A DNA stretch of 64,000 nucleotides from an uncultured Verrucomicrobia subdivision 3 bacterium (GTDB taxonomy: Bacteria; Verrucomicrobiota; Verrucomicrobiia; Limisphaerales; UBA11358): the NCBI GenBank assembly GCA_903872345.1, contig CAIQKM010000074.1, forward strand, positions 1 through 64,000, in the 5' to 3' direction. Of the stretch, positions 43,980 to 53,375 are shown piece after piece. Under the pieces are notes generated by a model. That model saw only the letters and a list, made by a program, of their open reading frames with translations. It did not search any database and was not told the DNA's origin. A program made the translations under genes and the position numbers. Every line of letters begins with the position of its first letter. Within the stretch, counting starts at the first letter, position 1.

Positions 43980-45923
43980 TCAGGGCGAAACGGGCACCAA
44001 AGACAATGAACGCAGATTGATCGCCCGCCAAGTGGCGGCGTCTTTGGCCCGCACTTTTAAAGTAAACGCTCCGGTTGAACCAACGTCCACCCCGCCCACA
44101 TCCGTGGTGGCGAATGCATCCCAGCCAGCGGTGCCGGCCACCTTGGCCGTCAGGGTTTGCCCGGCGGCTTCTACCGCCAGTTCAGTGTCACCGGCACCGG
44201 CGGCGATGTTCGCAGTGATTTGATATTTGCCGGGCTTGGCACCACGCGCATCCCACGCAATCCATTCATCCGCCTTGTCCCAGAAACCGATATTCGATTT
44301 GCCGCCGCGTTCCTCCACCTGAAGCTGCTGGCCGTGGAGGGCGGCGTCCTCCGCATTAAAATTCAGATGGCCTTGGGCATCGGGCGTGACCACTGCGGAA
44401 GGTGCCGGGAGGATGACCGGTTTCAGCTTGGCACCGGTGATGCGCAACGCACAGGTCAGGGCATCCGGTGAACCGGCGGGCAGTTCCACACTGAGCCCGT
44501 TGGTGGTTTGCACAAAGGTCAGTGCGCCATCATGTCCGAGCAACTCCACGCGTTGAATCCGGTTTTGGTCCGGATCGTCCGTGGCGGCCAGCGCCCGAAT
44601 GGTCAGCCGGTTCTGGTCCGGCCAGCCGAGGGCGATGGCATACAGCGTGTCACCCTTGGTGGTGAACCGGATGTCTTTGGCGGTGTATTTGAAATTCTCC
44701 TTGAACGCGCCACCGGCCGCGCGCACCGCGCCCTCGCCATAAAGCTGCCAGGGACGGCTGCCGAAGATGGCTTCGCCGTTCACCGCCGTCCAGCCGGCAA
44801 GTTGATGCAACATGCCTTCCACTTCGGGATCGAGCGAACCGTCGGGCCGCTGCACCACATTCAGCAGGAGGTTGCCGTTCTTGCTGACGATGTCCACCAG
44901 CATAGTAACGGTCCATTTCAAAGGCTGGTACTGCCAGTGCTTGTTGTAAAACCAGTCGCCAATGGAAGTGTCGGTCTGCCAGGGATCGGGATTGATGCCG
45001 CCGTTGACGCCGCGTTCATAATCCTGCACCCAGCGGCCGCCGGAAACCTGTTTGCAATTGTAAACGGCCTCGGCCTTGCCGTCATGACGCGCGGCGTTGT
45101 CATTGTAGTAATGAGCGACCAGGCTCAGCCCCACTTCATTGCCAAAGGGGATGGCGCCGTCGCTGTACAGGAGGTCGGGGTGATAGTTGTCCACCAGCTC
45201 CGTGATTTCATTGAACCATTCCTGCTGCCAGCGGGGGTTGTTGGAATACCAGCCGGTGTCGCCGGGTTCGGCGGGAAAATGGTAGAGATCCCAGTCGTTG
45301 GAATTGGAGCCGTCGTACGGCACCCCGGCGAGCGGGCCGGTCGAGTCGGACTTATGGGAATCCTGAAACCAGGTGAAGCTGGCCCCGAGATGTTCGGAGA
45401 CCCCGAAGTGCAGACCGTTTTTCAACGCCGCCTGCTGCCATTCGCCGACCACGTCGCGATGCGGTCCCATGTTGAAGGCGTTCCAGCGATGCAATTGCGA
45501 ATGCCACAGGAAAAAATTGTCATGGTGGGTGCCCATGCTGACAAAATATTTGGCCCCCGCCTGCTTGTAGAGTTCCATGAGCCGCTCGGGCTGCCATTTT
45601 TCGGCCTTCCAAAGCGGAATGATGTCCTTGTAACCGTTCGTGGAGGGATGGCCAAAGCGGGCCAGATGGTCGCGATAATCGTCCGAACCCGGCTGATACA
45701 TTTTGCGGGCATACCAGTCCCCTTCCATGGGAACGGATTGCGGACCCCAGTGCGCCCAGATGCCGAATTTGGCATCGCGGAACCACTCCGGACACGCATA
45801 GTTCGTGAGGGAATCCATGGTGCCGACGAACTGGCCGGAGCCGACGGGAAGATCCAGCGCCCGGGCCGAAGGGAGCATACCGAAAGCCAGCGAGAGAGAC
45901 AGGCAGGAGAGAATGCGTTTCAT
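43980..45923 (-). CDS. alpha-L-fucosidase, GH29, with C-terminal carbohydrate-binding-like domain
   Basis: 647 residues with a signal peptide (LSLAFGMLPSARA). The barrel begins EWFRDAKFGIWAHWGPQSVP; the nucleophile is D255 in LLYSDGAIPFG. From about residue 500 a sandwich domain follows, with EERGGKSNIGFWDKADEWIAWDA and ending INLRSLSLVPVSP, resembling CBM35/DUF5077 modules. The paralogue at 39558-41192 lacks this domain. The pair may act on different linkages of a fucosylated polymer. Confidence 0.93.
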   Translation of the reverse strand: MKRILSCLSLSLAFGMLPSARALDLPVGSGQFVGTMDSLTNYACPEWFRDAKFGIWAHWGPQSVPMEGDWYARKMYQPGSDDYRDHLARFGHPSTNGYKDIIPLWKAEKWQPERLMELYKQAGAKYFVSMGTHHDNFFLWHSQLHRWNAFNMGPHRDVVGEWQQAALKNGLHFGVSEHLGASFTWFQDSHKSDSTGPLAGVPYDGSNSNDWDLYHFPAEPGDTGWYSNNPRWQQEWFNEITELVDNYHPDLLYSDGAIPFGNEVGLSLVAHYYNDNAARHDGKAEAVYNCKQVSGGRWVQDYERGVNGGINPDPWQTDTSIGDWFYNKHWQYQPLKWTVTMLVDIVSKNGNLLLNVVQRPDGSLDPEVEGMLHQLAGWTAVNGEAIFGSRPWQLYGEGAVRAAGGAFKENFKYTAKDIRFTTKGDTLYAIALGWPDQNRLTIRALAATDDPDQNRIQRVELLGHDGALTFVQTTNGLSVELPAGSPDALTCALRITGAKLKPVILPAPSAVVTPDAQGHLNFNAEDAALHGQQLQVEERGGKSNIGFWDKADEWIAWDARGAKPGKYQITANIAAGAGDTELAVEAAGQTLTAKVAGTAGWDAFATTDVGGVDVGSTGAFTLKVRAKDAATWRAINLRSLSLVPVSP

Positions 45924-45956
45924 TTTGGTCGGGGAATGCAGGGAATCGGATTAAGG

Positions 45957-47192
45957 CTATCGGTTGGATGCGGAGGTGTCCGCCAGGCTGGCCATGGTGC
46001 CGGTCCCCGAAGAACGATTTAAGGCTGACGCGGGATTTTTTTGGGCTGCGGCCACCACACTCATAAAGGCCAGTTTGGGCTTGCCCGCCCGGTCAAACAA
46101 CAGCGGATAGCTGGTACGCCCGACCACCGGCCAGTCGTTCAGCCAGGAATCGGCATCGGTCACGCCCCACAAAGTCACGCGCTTGATTTCGCCGCGATGC
46201 TTCAGGAACACCGCAAACAAATCGGCATAACGCGCGGCCAGTTTCTGCTGCTCCGCCAGCGGCAGTTCCTTTGGATAGGGATTCAGCCGTTTTTCCGCCT
46301 CCATGCGGGTGCCAACATCGGCATTCAAGGAATTCCTCGCGCCGGGAAGCATATCCACATCCAACTCACTAAAGGATACTTTCAAGCCAAGGTTCGCGAA
46401 ATCCATAATGGTATCGTCCACCTCCTGCGGAGTCGGAATTTGCAATTTATAATGACCTTGCAGGCCGACACCGGAAAGCTGCACTCCGGCCGCCCGCAGT
46501 TTTTTGATCATGGTAATGGCTCCCGCCCGCTTGCCGGGATTTTCCAGCGCATAGTCATTGTAGTAGAGTTCCGCCTGCGGATCGGCCTCATGGGCAAATT
46601 GAAAGGCTTTGACCAAGTAATCCTCGCCGATAATGCGCAGCCAGGGGGTTTTTCGCAGGGAACCATCTTCATCAATCACCTCATTGACCACGTCCCAGCT
46701 TTTGATCCGGCCGCGGTAACGGCCCACGATGGTGGAGATGTGCTCGTGCATGCGGGCCAGCAGTACTTCGCGCGTGAGCGGTTGGCCGTTTTCGCCTTCA
46801 AAAACCCAGCTCGGCGTCTGGCTGTGCCAGACCAGCGTGTGGCCAATGATGAACATCTTGTTGGATTCCCCAAAAGCCACGTAGCGGTCCGCGTCTGTAA
46901 AATCGAAATGTCCGGGGGTGGGATGAATTTGCTCCCATTTCAAATCGTTTTCGGGCGAGATGGAACTGAAATGCGTTTTGACCAGGGCCGCCTCCGTCTG
47001 GTCCGTCTCGTAAAACTGGGATTCATTCAACGCCGCGCCGATGTAAAAATCGTTTTTGAAGACGTCCTTCAGGGCCGGCACCGGTGCCGGAGCGGCGGAT
47101 ACAGCGACAGCCACCACGAAGGCGGCGGACAGCCCGGACAACCAGCCCAACGGGCGGCGGGCGAGCGGACGGGTAAATAGATTAAATTTCAT
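45957..47192 (-). CDS. endo-1,4-beta-xylanase, GH10
   Basis: 411 residues with a signal peptide (WLSGLSAAFVVAVAVSAAPA). The GH10 barrel is complete: FSSISPENDLKWEQIHP, HTLVWHSQTPSW, the acid/base E171 in WDVVNEV and the nucleophile E276 in VSFSELDVDM. It cleaves internal bonds of xylan outside the inner membrane. The start overlaps the stop of the sugar symporter gene by 4 bp, so the enzyme and the transporter are translated together. This is the strongest evidence that the locus takes in xylo-oligosaccharides. Confidence 0.96.
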   Translation of the reverse strand: MKFNLFTRPLARRPLGWLSGLSAAFVVAVAVSAAPAPVPALKDVFKNDFYIGAALNESQFYETDQTEAALVKTHFSSISPENDLKWEQIHPTPGHFDFTDADRYVAFGESNKMFIIGHTLVWHSQTPSWVFEGENGQPLTREVLLARMHEHISTIVGRYRGRIKSWDVVNEVIDEDGSLRKTPWLRIIGEDYLVKAFQFAHEADPQAELYYNDYALENPGKRAGAITMIKKLRAAGVQLSGVGLQGHYKLQIPTPQEVDDTIMDFANLGLKVSFSELDVDMLPGARNSLNADVGTRMEAEKRLNPYPKELPLAEQQKLAARYADLFAVFLKHRGEIKRVTLWGVTDADSWLNDWPVVGRTSYPLLFDRAGKPKLAFMSVVAAAQKNPASALNRSSGTGTMASLADTSASNR

Positions 47193-48712
47193 GGAGTCTC
47201 CTGAGAGGTAATTTTTTCGCGGCGCGCAGCCAGTTCACCCGCCATTTGGAGGGTGACCCGCTTGTTTAATTTATAATTCAACAGCAACACCGTGCAGGTG
47301 GCAAACATTAGACCGACCACGATGGTGCTGCAAAAGCGATAACCCTCCAGCGTGGTCCCGACGGGCGGCTGTTTGGGGTCGTAATTGAAGAATCCCACCA
47401 TGATCCAGAGGAAGGATGACGAACCGAGGGCCAGCCCGCTTTTGAGGGCGAAGCCGATGGTGGCAAACACAATCCCGGTAAAGCGCCGGCCGGTCTTCCA
47501 TTCGGAATAATCCGCCACATCCGCATAGATGGCCCAGATCAGCGGGATGGTTGGCGCGTAACAGATGGCGATGAGAACCGTCAGCAATACCATGCCGGTG
47601 ACATCCGTCGGTTTCAACAGGTAGAAAGCAAATGTGCCCAGCGCGGAAAAGGCGAAGCCCGTAACGGCCACGGCCTTCTTGCCGAATTTGCGGGCCAGCG
47701 GCGCCGAGAGCAGAATCACCGTAATAGTCACGAGGGTGCCGAGCATGTTGATGATGCTGTTGGCCACGTCCGCCACATTGGAGTCGGCCAGATGCGAGCG
47801 ATCGCCATGCACGATATAGCCGAGCCATTCCAGCACCCCGCCGGGGGCGGGCGCGCCGGGCGCCAACGCCGGCGCGGTCAGCCCCAGCTTTTGCAGAAAA
47901 TCAAAGAGGGCGGCCGGATCGGCGTAATGGTGGTAATAATTGTAGAGCGCCCCGCCCCGGAAGGAGAGAATCGCAAAATGAACCAAGGTCATGAACACCA
48001 TCACGAGCCAGGGACCGTTTTTGATGAGGTCGGTAAAATCCGCTTTGGGAGAGGATTTCTCGGGGGTCACCGAACGAACCCGCTCGCGCGTGGTGAGGAA
48101 GGTGATCAGGAAAAGCACGAAACAAACGGCCGACCAGATCATCATGGTAGCCTGCCAACCGTGCTGGCGGTCGGAGCCGGCGGCAAATTTGGCCACGAGC
48201 GGCAGGGTCAAGCCGCCCACGATGAATTGCGCGGCGTTCACCGCGATAAACCGGTAGGAGTTCAGCTTGGCACGTTCATTCACATCGCCAGTCATCACGC
48301 CGCCCAGCGCGGAATACGGCATGTTGTTCATCGAGTAGATGGTCATCAACAGGATGTTGGTGACGGCGGCATAGGCGATCATTGCCACGCCACTCCAGCC
48401 TTTGGGCGTGGTGTAGGCCAGCACCATGACCACGCACCAAGGCAATGCGGTGAACAATACCCATGGACGAAACTTGCCCCACCGCGTATTGGTACGATCG
48501 GCGAGCAGGCCCACAATCGGATCGGCAAACGCGTCCCACAACCGCGCGGCCATGAGAATCGTGGCCGCCGCGCCGGCACTGATGCCAAAGACGTCCGTGT
48601 AAAAATTCGTCTGGAACAGAATCATCGTCATGAAGACGAAGTTGGCCGCCGCATCGGCCGCGCTGTAGCCGGCCTTTTCCCCGAAGGAAAGTTTATGTGA
48701 GGAGGAGGTCAT
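47189..48712 (-). CDS. GPH-family sugar:cation symporter (XynP/MelB-like)
   Basis: 507 residues with about 12 membrane helices. The start LSFGEKAGYSAADAAANFVFMTMILFQTNFYTDVFG, RLWDAFADPIVGLLADRT and WGKFRPWVLFTALPW are the MFS_2/GPH signature, which includes melibiose and xyloside carriers. A GTG four codons upstream could be an alternative start. It brings oligosaccharides into the cytoplasm with Na+ or H+. Neighbours GH10 (outside) and GH3 (cytoplasmic) suggest xylo- or gluco-oligosaccharides. A SusC/SusD pair is absent in the window. Confidence 0.9.
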   Translation of the reverse strand: MTSSSHKLSFGEKAGYSAADAAANFVFMTMILFQTNFYTDVFGISAGAAATILMAARLWDAFADPIVGLLADRTNTRWGKFRPWVLFTALPWCVVMVLAYTTPKGWSGVAMIAYAAVTNILLMTIYSMNNMPYSALGGVMTGDVNERAKLNSYRFIAVNAAQFIVGGLTLPLVAKFAAGSDRQHGWQATMMIWSAVCFVLFLITFLTTRERVRSVTPEKSSPKADFTDLIKNGPWLVMVFMTLVHFAILSFRGGALYNYYHHYADPAALFDFLQKLGLTAPALAPGAPAPGGVLEWLGYIVHGDRSHLADSNVADVANSIINMLGTLVTITVILLSAPLARKFGKKAVAVTGFAFSALGTFAFYLLKPTDVTGMVLLTVLIAICYAPTIPLIWAIYADVADYSEWKTGRRFTGIVFATIGFALKSGLALGSSSFLWIMVGFFNYDPKQPPVGTTLEGYRFCSTIVVGLMFATCTVLLLNYKLNKRVTLQMAGELAARREKITSQETP

Positions 48713-48808
48713 TGGTTCAGGCACATCGGCGGTTCATTTCCCGGTTCATTTTCCCCGCCTCGGTTATTACCCAGGCAATCCGTTCGGCTGCGTTATGGCC
48801 AGGCCATT

Positions 48809-51121
48809 TCATCGGCCGGTCACGGTCAGAGTTAGCTTGGCCAGATCGGCATCGCGGGAAGAGTTGCCGACCATGATTTCAAATTCACCCGGCTCGACGA
48901 CGTATTTCATGTTCACGTCCCAGAAGGCCAGCGATTCCGGCGTGATGTCGAGAGCAACGGTGCGGGTTTCGCCCGGCGACAAAGCGATTTTCTCGAACGC
49001 TTTCAACTCTTTCACCGGCCGGGTGACGGAGCTGACCGTGTCGCGAATGTAAAGTTGGACGACTTCCGTGCCGGCGCGTTTGCCGGTGTTGGTCACCTCC
49101 ACCAGCGCCTGGGTCCGGCCGTTCTTGGGCATTTTTTTCCGGGCCAGTCGCAGGTTTTTAAAGGCAAACTGGGTATAGCTCAGTCCGTACCCAAACGGAT
49201 ACAACGGCGTGACCTCATCGAGGAGGTAACCGCGCCGCGCCGAGGGTTTGTAATTGTAGAACACCGGCAGGTGACCGACCGAGCGCGGGATGGAAATGGG
49301 CAGTTTGCCGCCGGGATTATGGTCACCAAACAAGACCTCGGCCACGGCATGGCCCGTTTCTTGGCCCAGATACCAGCATTCCAAAATGGCGGGAACGTTC
49401 TGCGCGACGTAATTGATGGAGATGGGCCGGCCGTTAAACACCAAGGCGACCACCGGTTTGCCGGTGGCGACCATGGCTTTGACCAGATCTTCCTGCCGGC
49501 CGAACAGATCGAGACTCGTGCGATCGCCCATGTGACTGCGCGCCCAGGCTTCGCGTTCGGTCTGTTCATTACCCCCAATGGCCAGAATGATGACATCCGC
49601 CGTCTGCGCCACCTGCACAGCTTCGGCAATCTGCCGGGCATCTTCCGCCGGATCGGACGGCGTGACCGCATCCTGATTCCACGATCCGCCCACGGTAATT
49701 TTGCAGCCCTCGGCATGCACCACGTTGACGCTCTGGCCCGCCCGGGCGCGAATGCCCTCCAGCACCGTCACCTGATGCGGCGGCACGCCGCTGTACCCGC
49801 CCAACAGACCGCGATGGGCATTGGGGCCAATGACGGCGATGGTTTTGAGCTTCTGCGGATTCAGCGGCAGGAGTTGCTGCTCGTTTTTAAGCAGGGTGAT
49901 GGCCTCACGCGCGGCCCGGTGGGCAAGTTGGGCGTGTTCCACACAGCCAACGAGACGCTCCGCCTCGGCCGGATCCACGTAGGGCGCATCAAACAGGCCC
50001 AGCTTGAACTTCCACAGCAACATCGGCTTGATGAGTTCATCGAGCTGCGATTCGCGCAAAACTTTTTTGCGAACCAGTTCGACCAAATGCAAATAGCAGT
50101 CGGGATCGGGCAGTTCGATATTGACCCCGGCCTTCACCGCCAGGGCGGCCGCCTGTTTCTTATCGGCGGCGACAAAGTGACCGTGCGTATCCGGGCGATG
50201 ATGCAATTCCCAGATGGCGTAGTAATCCGAAACTACGAAGCCTTTAAAGCCCCATTCCTGACGCAAGACTTTGCGCAGCAGCCATTCACTGGCGTGCGAC
50301 GGTACGCCGTCAATCTCATTGTAACTGGCCATGACGCTGATGGCCCCCGCTTTCTTGATACAGTCCTGAAACGGTTGCAAGAAGGTCTCCCGCAACAGGC
50401 GTTCCGACACATTGACCGGCGCGCAGTTCTGGCCGGATTCGGGCTGACCGTGCGCGGCAAAGTGCTTGAGCGTGGCAATGAGTTTGGGTTTACCCCGAAA
50501 CGTGGCGTCGCCCTGAAAACCGCGCACCGCCGCCTGACCTAGTTGCGAAACGAGAAACGGATCTTCGCCAAACGTTTCCTCGACCCGACCCCACCGGGGA
50601 TCGCGGGCCACGTCCACCACCGGCGTCAGCGCCTGATGCGCGCCGCGCACGCGGGTTTCGACGGCCGCCATGGCGTAAAGCGACTCCACCAACCCGGGAT
50701 CAAACGTGCCGCCGAGGGCGATGGGTTGGGGAAAACTGGTGGCGCCAATGGCAGCGTGACCGTGAAGGCATTCCTCGTGAAAGATGACCGGAATCCCCAG
50801 CCGGGAATGTTCGATGAAAAATTTCTGGATGGCGTTGGTCAGTTCCGCCGTCGCGCGCGGATTTTTGCCAATGCCGACATCGGTGGGTTTGCTGCCGGCA
50901 TCACTGGGCCGGCCGACTTGGCCGAGGCCGTGACCTTTCTTGAAGGCGGCTTTCGCCTGCGCAAAGTCAAAATTGCCCTGGACATCCACCAGTTTGGCGG
51001 ATTTCTCCTGCCAGACACACATCATTTGGGCCGCTTTTTCCTCCAAAGTCATCCGGGCGAGCAAATCACGCACGCGGCGCTCCGGCGACAGCGACGGTTT
51101 TTTATAATCAAGCGGCTTCAT
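48809..51121 (-). CDS. GH3 beta-glucosidase/beta-xylosidase, cytoplasmic
   Basis: 770 residues without a signal peptide. The N-terminal barrel has GIPVIFHEECLHGHAA, the catalytic-arm KHFAAHG and the nucleophile D299 in GFVVSDYYAIWEL. The second domain contains TIAVIGPNAHRGLLGGYSG and an acid/base Glu candidate near GGNEQTEREAW. The last part is a fibronectin-III-like domain, as in BglX-type enzymes. It would hydrolyse imported oligosaccharides. It is the first gene of the minus-strand hydrolase run and diverges from the sensor kinase gene. Two operator-like palindromes lie between them. Confidence 0.9.
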   Translation of the reverse strand: MKPLDYKKPSLSPERRVRDLLARMTLEEKAAQMMCVWQEKSAKLVDVQGNFDFAQAKAAFKKGHGLGQVGRPSDAGSKPTDVGIGKNPRATAELTNAIQKFFIEHSRLGIPVIFHEECLHGHAAIGATSFPQPIALGGTFDPGLVESLYAMAAVETRVRGAHQALTPVVDVARDPRWGRVEETFGEDPFLVSQLGQAAVRGFQGDATFRGKPKLIATLKHFAAHGQPESGQNCAPVNVSERLLRETFLQPFQDCIKKAGAISVMASYNEIDGVPSHASEWLLRKVLRQEWGFKGFVVSDYYAIWELHHRPDTHGHFVAADKKQAAALAVKAGVNIELPDPDCYLHLVELVRKKVLRESQLDELIKPMLLWKFKLGLFDAPYVDPAEAERLVGCVEHAQLAHRAAREAITLLKNEQQLLPLNPQKLKTIAVIGPNAHRGLLGGYSGVPPHQVTVLEGIRARAGQSVNVVHAEGCKITVGGSWNQDAVTPSDPAEDARQIAEAVQVAQTADVIILAIGGNEQTEREAWARSHMGDRTSLDLFGRQEDLVKAMVATGKPVVALVFNGRPISINYVAQNVPAILECWYLGQETGHAVAEVLFGDHNPGGKLPISIPRSVGHLPVFYNYKPSARRGYLLDEVTPLYPFGYGLSYTQFAFKNLRLARKKMPKNGRTQALVEVTNTGKRAGTEVVQLYIRDTVSSVTRPVKELKAFEKIALSPGETRTVALDITPESLAFWDVNMKYVVEPGEFEIMVGNSSRDADLAKLTLTVTGR

Positions 51122-51166
51122 TTCGTGGGCAATATGAGCATTTTAGTGGATGCATAACCCGGTGTC

Positions 51167-51186
51167 GCCTACCCGAAAAGGTAGTT
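51167..51186. promoter_or_regulatory. operator-like palindrome (copy 3)
   Basis: GCCTACCC, GAAA and AGGTAGTT keep the 8-4-8 layout, with changes at the outer bases of the left arm and one in the right. It is 46 bp upstream of the GH3 start. Confidence 0.6.
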
Positions 51187-51219
51187 CGCCTCGAATCAGA
51201 ATGCCAGAGCCTTCCCTTA

Positions 51220-51239
51220 AACTACTCTTTTGGGTAGTT
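51220..51239. promoter_or_regulatory. operator-like palindrome (copy 4)
   Basis: AACTACTC, TTTT and GGGTAGTT match the consensus with one change. It is 52 bp upstream of the sensor kinase ATG. Copies 3 and 4 are 53 bp apart centre to centre, five helical turns, on the same face of the DNA. Confidence 0.65.
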
Positions 51240-51290
51240 TATCATGCAGAGGTTGACTTGATTCCATCATCGGCGACAAAATTGCACCGC

Positions 51291-53375
51291 ATGACCCCAA
51301 ACAGTTCGCGGCTCCTTGCTTGCGCCCATACCTGCCGGCGCGCAGGCACAGCCGTGCTCATGTCCGTCGTGCTGACACTGGTGTTGCCAGGATATTGGGC
51401 CAAGGCCGCCGGAACCGTGCTGACCAATGCCGCCCAGGTGCGGTCCTTGAACGCGGAAGACGCCCAGCATCGGCTGCCGGTCCGGCTCACGGGCGTCGTC
51501 ACCGGCGAAGGCAAGACCGGGGTGGTGGTGCAGGACGCCACGGCGGGAATTTTTTTGTACAGCGGCACAAATGACTATTCATGGCTCAAGCGCGGGGACC
51601 TGATTGCCGTGGAGGGCGTCAGCGACCCGGGCGAATTTGCCCCGGTGGTCTGGCCATATAAGATCACCAAGGTGGGGGAGGCGCCTATTCCTGCACCGCG
51701 CACGGCCACTGTGGACAGCCTGGCCAGCGGCGTCCTGGACGCCCAATGGGTGCGCGTCAATGGCATCGTGCGCGAATGCCGGATGGTGCAGCGGTATGAA
51801 TTCAAGATGATCATCGCGGTGGGCGGCATGCGCCTGCCGGTGCAATATTTCGGGCCGACCAACGCCCTGGGACTGGTGGATGCCGAAGTGCAACTGACCG
51901 GCATCTGCTTCTATCAATTCAACCGGAGCGGCCAGATTCTCAACCCGTTGCTGATGGCGCCGGGGGAAAAATATCTGGAAGTCGTCAAACCGCCGCCCGC
52001 CAGCCCGTTCACCACGCCTCTGCGCGAGCCCCAGAGCATTCTCCGGTTCACGCCCGAGGATACCCATCGGCACCGGGTGCGGGTGCTGGGCACCGTGCTG
52101 CACCAGATCCCCGGCCAGACCCTCTGGCTGCAATACCACGGGCATGGCTTGCGGGTGCAAAGCCCGGTGACCAATGCCCTGAGCCCCGGCGAACTCGTGG
52201 AAGTGGCGGGGTTTCCCGCCAATGGCGACTTCAGCCCGATTCTTGAAGACAGCACCTTTCGCATTGCCGGCCCGGCAACCAATCTGCCGGTGCCGGTCAA
52301 GGTCACCAGCAAGCTCAGCGCCCTCGAGCATGATGCCGACCTGATTCGTTTGTCCGCGCAATTAACCGATATTACCCGTTCCTTTAACAGTTGGATGCTG
52401 ACGTTCAACTGGCAGGGCAACACGCTGCTCGCCAGCCTGCCCCTGACCGGAACGATTCCGGATGACTGGCAGACCGGCAGTCTGATCCAATTGACGGGCA
52501 TCTGCCATGCCACCGCCGACGCCGCCACCTTCATCGGCGGCGGCGGGCCGCAGACGGCGCGGGAATTTCAGTTGTTGCTGCGGTCGCCGGCCGATCTGGT
52601 GGTATTGGAACGGCCACCCTGGTGGACCACGGGGCGCATCCTCATTTTGCTTTTGATCATGACCGGCAGCTCCCTGCTGATTGCGGCGGCCATTTCCTGG
52701 ATTGCCCGCCAGCGGCTGCGGGAACAGGCCCTGCGGCGCGCCACGGCCGAGGCCGAATTCACCGCCATGTTTGCGGAGCGCAACCGCATTGCCCGGGAAA
52801 TTCACGACACCCTGGCCCAGGGGCTGGGAGCCATCAGCATGCATTTGGAAATGGTGAAGGAGAAACTGGGCAGAGAGCCCGAAAAGGTCGCCAAACACCT
52901 GGAAATCGCCCACCAAACGGCCCGGCAAAGCCTCGGCGAAGCCCGCAACTCCATCTGGAACATGCGCTCGCAGGTGCTCGAAAACTCCGATCTCGTTTCC
53001 GCCTTGCGGGGAATTTTAGAGCAACTGGTGGATGACACCGAAATCCGGCACCAATTCGCCACCAGTGGCGCCGTCCGCCGGCTCGCGCCGGCGGTGGAAA
53101 ACAATCTGCTGCGGGTGGGCCAGGAAGCCATCACCAACGCGGTCAAACATGCCCGGGCCAAAAGCATCGCGGTAACCATGGAGTTCTCGGACGCGGACGT
53201 CTGCCTGACCGTGCGGGATGACGGCAGCGGGTTTGATCCGGCGCGCGCTTCCGGCGGCGGTCATTTCGGCATGATCGGCCTGCGGGAGCGCACCGCGCAA
53301 ATGGGCGGCAAACTGGACGTGGAAAGTTCGCCCGGCCAGGGCACCGTGGTAAAAATTCGGATTCCGATTTATTGA
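51291..53375 (+). CDS. HisKA_3 sensor histidine kinase with OB-fold-like sensor repeats
   Basis: 694 residues from the ATG giving MTPNSSRLLA; an in-frame upstream start would cover the palindromes, so it is not chosen. A signal/anchor (VLMSVVLTLVLPGYWA) precedes a periplasmic part with at least two repeats of an OB-like domain, LPVRLTGVVTGEGKTGVVVQ and HRVRVLGTVLHQIPG. A membrane helix lies near residue 450-470 (ILILLLIMTGSSLLIAAAI). The kinase core shows H505 in REIHDTLAQ and an ATP-binding domain with NLLRVGQEAITNAVKHA and DDGSGFD. The cognate regulator gene overlaps its stop by one base. Confidence 0.92.
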   Translation: MTPNSSRLLACAHTCRRAGTAVLMSVVLTLVLPGYWAKAAGTVLTNAAQVRSLNAEDAQHRLPVRLTGVVTGEGKTGVVVQDATAGIFLYSGTNDYSWLKRGDLIAVEGVSDPGEFAPVVWPYKITKVGEAPIPAPRTATVDSLASGVLDAQWVRVNGIVRECRMVQRYEFKMIIAVGGMRLPVQYFGPTNALGLVDAEVQLTGICFYQFNRSGQILNPLLMAPGEKYLEVVKPPPASPFTTPLREPQSILRFTPEDTHRHRVRVLGTVLHQIPGQTLWLQYHGHGLRVQSPVTNALSPGELVEVAGFPANGDFSPILEDSTFRIAGPATNLPVPVKVTSKLSALEHDADLIRLSAQLTDITRSFNSWMLTFNWQGNTLLASLPLTGTIPDDWQTGSLIQLTGICHATADAATFIGGGGPQTAREFQLLLRSPADLVVLERPPWWTTGRILILLLIMTGSSLLIAAAISWIARQRLREQALRRATAEAEFTAMFAERNRIAREIHDTLAQGLGAISMHLEMVKEKLGREPEKVAKHLEIAHQTARQSLGEARNSIWNMRSQVLENSDLVSALRGILEQLVDDTEIRHQFATSGAVRRLAPAVENNLLRVGQEAITNAVKHARAKSIAVTMEFSDADVCLTVRDDGSGFDPARASGGGHFGMIGLRERTAQMGGKLDVESSPGQGTVVKIRIPIY

